This document shows positions 5,975 through 8,669 of a DNA stretch of 8,669 bases, piece after piece. The notes beneath the pieces are model-generated. The model searched no databases. It worked only from the letters and a program-made list of their open reading frames with translations, and had not been told where the DNA came from. The position numbers and the translations under genes were made by a program. Location of the stretch: positions 3,120 to 11,788 of the forward strand of contig DCAE01000080.1 of NCBI GenBank assembly GCA_002311385.1, written 5' to 3'. This DNA comes from Dehalococcoidia bacterium UBA1141 (GTDB lineage Bacteria > Chloroflexota > Dehalococcoidia > Lucifugimonadales > UBA3495). Every line of letters begins with the position of its first letter. Position 1 is the stretch's first letter.

Positions 5975-7651
5975 TTAGCTAACCATGTCGTAACTGCGGA
6001 GCAGCTTGCCCGGCAAGGCGCCGGTGCAGTCGTTGCCCTCGAAGGTAACGTTGCCGTTGACGATGGTATACCGCAAGCCGGTTGGCTTTTGAACCAAGCG
6101 CCGCTCGCCCCCTGGGAAGTCCGTGGCGAAGATAGGCTTCTTGTGCAGGAATCCCAGTTCCTCGACGTTGTAAACAATGATGTCGGCCCAGTTGCCCACC
6201 CGCAGGGTCCCTCGGTCTTTGAAGTCGGCAAACCAAGCAGGCAAAGCGCTTATCTTGTAGTGGGCCTGCTCCACGGTCATTAGCTCCCGGTCCCTTATCC
6301 AGTGGGATAGAAAATGCACCGGCCAAGTGCTGATTGTGAGGAACCTGGTGTGGGCTCCTCCGTCGGAAACCGAGATATGGGAATAAGGGTCTTTGATCAT
6401 CACGCCATCGGCAGGGTTGCCCGCTTCAAAGTGGCTGAACTCTGTCTCCAAGTCTTCGTCCAAGGCTAAGTCCAAGAAAGAGTCCAGAGGATGCTTACCC
6501 TCCGACTCAGCGATCTCCTGAATGGACATGCCTTCGTACTTGTAGTTGCGGTCGTTGGCAACCTGCAAAACGGTCATGCGTTTCCAATCGGTCCTTGGGT
6601 GAGGCCAGTCCTCCACATCTTGCTTCATCGCGGCTCTCACATCAGGGTCCCGTAGCTGTACAATCCGGTTTTCCAGGTCCCCCACCAACGGTTGCACCCA
6701 GCTGGGCATGTAGTCGAACAGGTTGTACTCCGTTAGCTTGAACTCGCCTACTATCTCCATGCAGTTTTGTTGGTTGAGCACCGGAAGGCCCTCTTCGCGG
6801 GATTTGTTCAACCAGGCTATACCCACTTCGTCATGCTCGCCCACTCCCACGTGAAGAGGGCGGCCGCTGATGCGCATCATCTGGGTCATAAGCTCGTGTT
6901 GCTCTTCGTGGTGCTCAGAGACCCCTATGGTCCAACCTAAGTGGCCCACGCCGTACTGCCCCACCACCTCGGCAAGGGCCAGAACCTCTTCGGGGGAGGC
7001 CACGTGGCTAGGCAAGAAGCTGCCATCTTCGGGGCGGTCTTCCATGTTCTTATCCCATGAAATACCAAAGGCCCCTGCCTGCATTGCCTCGTGGGTGATC
7101 TGCTTCATTTTATTCAGTTCCGCTTCGGTGACCGAGGTTCGTTCCCGGGCGGGCAACATACCCAACACATAACCTCGCATCGGAGAGTAAGGGAGCAAAG
7201 CGCCCACGTTTACCCCCAGGCCCTGGCGATCAAGGCTATCAAGGAATTGAGGAAAGGTCTCCCAGTCCCAGCGCATGCCCAGGCGCATGGACTCTAAGGG
7301 TATAGCTTCGATGCGGTTCATCATCCGCATGTTTAACTCCCGGTCCTCGGGCTTGGTCGGCGCAAAACCGAAACCGCATTGGCCAATGGTCAAGGAGGTG
7401 ACGCCGAACCACCCGGAAAGGGAGGCGTATGGATCCCAGTTAAGTTGGGCGTCATAATGGGTGTGCAGGTCGATGGCCCCGGGAGCCACAACGCATCCGC
7501 TGGCGTCGATCTCCTTGGCCCCTCCGGCGCTGATTTTCCCGCTAATTTTGGCTACTCTACCGTTTTTGACTCCCAAGTCACCGCGGTATTTGGGCACCCC
7601 TGTACCGTCCACGATGGTGCCGCCGCGGATTACGAGGTCATACTCTGCCAT
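5975..7651 (-). CDS. D-aminoacylase/N-acyl-D-amino-acid deacylase-type amidohydrolase
   Basis: This 558-residue protein belongs to the amidohydrolase superfamily: zinc TIM-barrel hydrolases that cleave N-acyl amides. Visible landmarks are the N-terminal beta-sandwich start YDLVIRGGTIVDGTG (4-18), the metal motif HTHYD (63-67), the metal-ligand Cys in IGQCGFGFAP (89-98, Cys92), the SDGGAHTRF block with the catalytic Asp (Asp430) and the C-terminal GNWADIIVYN (487-496) and PTGLRYTIVNG (523-533). The His-to-Cys spacing of 29 residues matches characterised D-aminoacylase as I recall it. The start is ATG 7651, which has an ideal AAGGAG at 7659-7664; an upstream in-frame ATG at 7723 lacks family similarity. 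The protein is cytoplasmic, with no signal peptide. The acyl substrate cannot be told from sequence; N-acyl-D-amino acid, or another cyclic or acyl amide, is possible. Confidence 0.9.
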   Translation of the reverse strand: MAEYDLVIRGGTIVDGTGVPKYRGDLGVKNGRVAKISGKISAGGAKEIDASGCVVAPGAIDLHTHYDAQLNWDPYASLSGWFGVTSLTIGQCGFGFAPTKPEDRELNMRMMNRIEAIPLESMRLGMRWDWETFPQFLDSLDRQGLGVNVGALLPYSPMRGYVLGMLPARERTSVTEAELNKMKQITHEAMQAGAFGISWDKNMEDRPEDGSFLPSHVASPEEVLALAEVVGQYGVGHLGWTIGVSEHHEEQHELMTQMMRISGRPLHVGVGEHDEVGIAWLNKSREEGLPVLNQQNCMEIVGEFKLTEYNLFDYMPSWVQPLVGDLENRIVQLRDPDVRAAMKQDVEDWPHPRTDWKRMTVLQVANDRNYKYEGMSIQEIAESEGKHPLDSFLDLALDEDLETEFSHFEAGNPADGVMIKDPYSHISVSDGGAHTRFLTISTWPVHFLSHWIRDRELMTVEQAHYKISALPAWFADFKDRGTLRVGNWADIIVYNVEELGFLHKKPIFATDFPGGERRLVQKPTGLRYTIVNGNVTFEGNDCTGALPGKLLRSYDMVS

Positions 7652-7658
7652 ACTAATT

Positions 7659-7664
7659 CTCCTT
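7659..7664 (-). promoter_or_regulatory. Ribosome-binding site fixing the amidohydrolase start at 7651
   Basis: The minus strand reads AAGGAG, then 7 nt, then ATG (7651). This places the start 24 codons inside the longest open frame (7723) and removes a poorly conserved leader. Confidence 0.8.
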
Positions 7665-7714
7665 GGTGTTTTGTCCTGTTCGATCAAACGGGTCGGGGTG
7701 TATCGCTGAAGGGA

Positions 7715-7743
7715 ATTGTACACCCCAAGTGCCCTGTGTTGAA
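7715..7743 (-). promoter_or_regulatory. Weak candidate promoter for the amidohydrolase gene
   Basis: TACAAT at 7715-7720 (5/6 to the -10 consensus) follows TTCAAC at 7738-7743 with 17-bp spacing. The -35 is poor (3/6) and lies in the loop of the adjacent hairpin. Read-through from the SMP-30-like gene is equally possible. Confidence 0.3.
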
Positions 7744-7756
7744 GGCACAGACTTGG
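7725..7756. repeat. Hairpin between the SMP-30-like and amidohydrolase genes
   Basis: CCAAGT (7725-7730) pairs with ACTTGG (7751-7756) and CTGTG (7734-7738) with CACAG (7746-7750). This gives 11 bp with a 3-base GCC bulge and a 7-base loop. It lies 20 nt past the SMP-30-like stop codon. No T-tract follows on the minus strand, so it may stabilise or process the mRNA rather than terminate it. Confidence 0.45.
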
Positions 7757-7775
7757 CCTGTACCCTGAGTGAACT

Positions 7776-8669
7776 CTAAGATAGCTTTGGGGCCCCAGGC
7801 AGAGGACAACCGGGAGATTTCATCCTTAGGCTGTAGACCGAACTGCCTGCTGTGAAAAACATCGTGCTGTGGTCGGCCTCTCCCCAAGCGCAGTTAGCCG
7901 GTATCTCGGGCAAGCGGATAACTCCCAAGTGCTCACCTGACGACTCAAACACCCAGCACCCACCCGGTCCGGCGCAAAACACCTGTCCTTCAGCGTTCAC
8001 CTTCACACCCACAGGTACGCCAGGCTCGGCGGAAAACATCTCGGCGAAAACACGGTTTTCGCTTAAAGAGCCATCGCTTGCTACGGTGAAGGCCCGGATG
8101 AATTGGTGGCGGCAGACTTCTCCTCTCTGTTTTTCCTCCAAACATTCATCATCCAGCCGGGTAATTGCCACGTAAAGAGTGGCCTCATCAGGGGAGAAGG
8201 CCAGGCCGTTGGGGTATTCGGTATCGCTGGTGGCATTCATCACCGAGCCATCGGGGGCAATGCGGTGGACGCCGCTGAACCCTAACTCCTGATCCTTGGG
8301 GCTTAAGTGCCCTTGGGGGTCTGAAAAGAATATGGTGCCGTCTGAACGGCACACTAAGTCATGAGGCCGGTTCAGCCGCTTGTTGCCTATAAACTCGGCG
8401 ATGGGCGTATAGCTCCCGTCCAACTCTCTTCGGGTCACCAGCCGGCTTTCACCCTCGCAAGCGATCACCCGGGCTTGAAGGTCGAACGTCCTGCCGTTGG
8501 AGCCACCACTGTCTTCCCGCAAAGTCGCAGCAGCGCCGCCGGGTGGCAGCGAGTGCACTCGGTTGGCTGAGATGTCGGCGAACTCCCAATACCCTTCGGG
8601 GTGCCACAGCGGACCATCGGTAAAGCCGAAGCCTGTGGCAAGCAGTTGGGACTCCGTAGTCTTGAGTAT
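7776..8669 (-). CDS. SMP-30/gluconolactonase-like beta-propeller, 5'-truncated by window edge
   Basis: The frame is open from the right edge to TAG at 7776-7778 (297 residues). A GTG at 8556-8558 is not the start: the 37 codons before it encode the family's conserved opening GFGFTDGPLWHPEGYWEFAD. Other matches are GGSNGRTFDLQARVIACEGE (about 55-74), LNRPHDLVCRSDGTIFFSDP (99-118) and YPNGLAFSPDEATLYVA (152-168). Further on come CAGPGGCWVF and a C-terminal LPEIPANCAWG stretch. Few residues can be missing, as family members are about 300 long. The family hydrolyses sugar and other lactones using a single divalent metal. Three usual active-site positions are altered here: Glu to Asp in TDGP, Asn to His in NRPHD and Asp to Val in VPVGVKV. 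Activity may be changed or lost. The same-strand position 124 bp before the amidohydrolase start suggests one catabolic cluster. Confidence 0.88.
   Translation of the reverse strand: MLKTTESQLLATGFGFTDGPLWHPEGYWEFADISANRVHSLPPGGAAATLREDSGGSNGRTFDLQARVIACEGESRLVTRRELDGSYTPIAEFIGNKRLNRPHDLVCRSDGTIFFSDPQGHLSPKDQELGFSGVHRIAPDGSVMNATSDTEYPNGLAFSPDEATLYVAITRLDDECLEEKQRGEVCRHQFIRAFTVASDGSLSENRVFAEMFSAEPGVPVGVKVNAEGQVFCAGPGGCWVFESSGEHLGVIRLPEIPANCAWGEADHSTMFFTAGSSVYSLRMKSPGCPLPGAPKLS

Noticed and set aside
7652..7723. Upstream in-frame ATG (7723) adding 24 residues to the amidohydrolase
   Set aside because: The added residues do not resemble the family, and the AAGGAG at 7659-7664 clearly directs the start to 7651.
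7379..7768. 129-codon plus-strand open frame
   Set aside because: It is antisense to the well-supported amidohydrolase N-terminus and spacer; the composition is that of an antisense shadow.
8556..8558. GTG as the start of the SMP-30-like gene
   Set aside because: The 37 codons upstream encode the conserved SMP-30 N-terminus (GFGFTDGPLWHPEG), so the gene runs off the window.
1..8669. CRISPR arrays, tRNA/rRNA genes, transposases, phage or defence genes
   Set aside because: None seen on either strand by reading; no regularly spaced repeats, no tRNA-like cloverleaf and no matching protein motifs.

Overview
The window looks like an accessory or catabolic segment from a moderately GC-rich bacterium, most likely an uncultured Chloroflexota (Dehalococcoidia/SAR202-like). 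That assignment is an inference from gene content (a DUF1800/DUF1501 pair, NHL and SMP-30 propellers, a D-aminoacylase-type amidohydrolase, an MqnA-like protein) and from the style of the dispersed palindromic repeats. No rRNA, tRNA or other phylogenetic marker is present.

All well-supported genes lie on the minus strand, so transcription runs from right to left. From the right edge the order is: a 5'-truncated SMP-30/gluconolactonase-like beta-propeller (7776-8669); a complete D-aminoacylase-type metal-dependent amidohydrolase (5975-7651); a gene scar in which the first ~97 codons of an amidase run into the last ~50 codons of a short-chain dehydrogenase (5397-5842); a ~300-bp repeat-rich gap (about 5100-5396); a strong-looking promoter with an overlapping palindrome (5001-5036); a DUF1800 protein (3532-4938); a DUF1501 protein (2319-3452); an NHL-repeat beta-propeller (1208-2236); a 246-bp spacer with a perfect 12-bp hairpin; and an MqnA/MqnD-family protein (206-961). 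A possible end of a plus-strand gene occupies the first 78 bases.

The window appears to hold two functional blocks. The right block (SMP-30-like propeller, amidohydrolase, amidase/SDR remains) resembles a small-molecule catabolic cluster: amide or lactone hydrolysis and alcohol oxidation. It is eroding, since one amidase and one SDR have been fused and inactivated. The left block (DUF1800, DUF1501, NHL) looks like an operon driven from the 5001-5031 promoter. The DUF1800/DUF1501 pair is a recurrent gene pair of unknown function. Here neither shows a secretion signal, and an NHL propeller sits directly downstream.

The observations most worth a second look are: the SMP-30 homologue carries substitutions at three positions that are normally active-site residues; the amidase-SDR deletion junction; the palindrome covering the -35 region of the DUF1800 promoter; and the MqnA-like protein, which lacks the asparagine normally found in its N-terminal YLNS-type motif.
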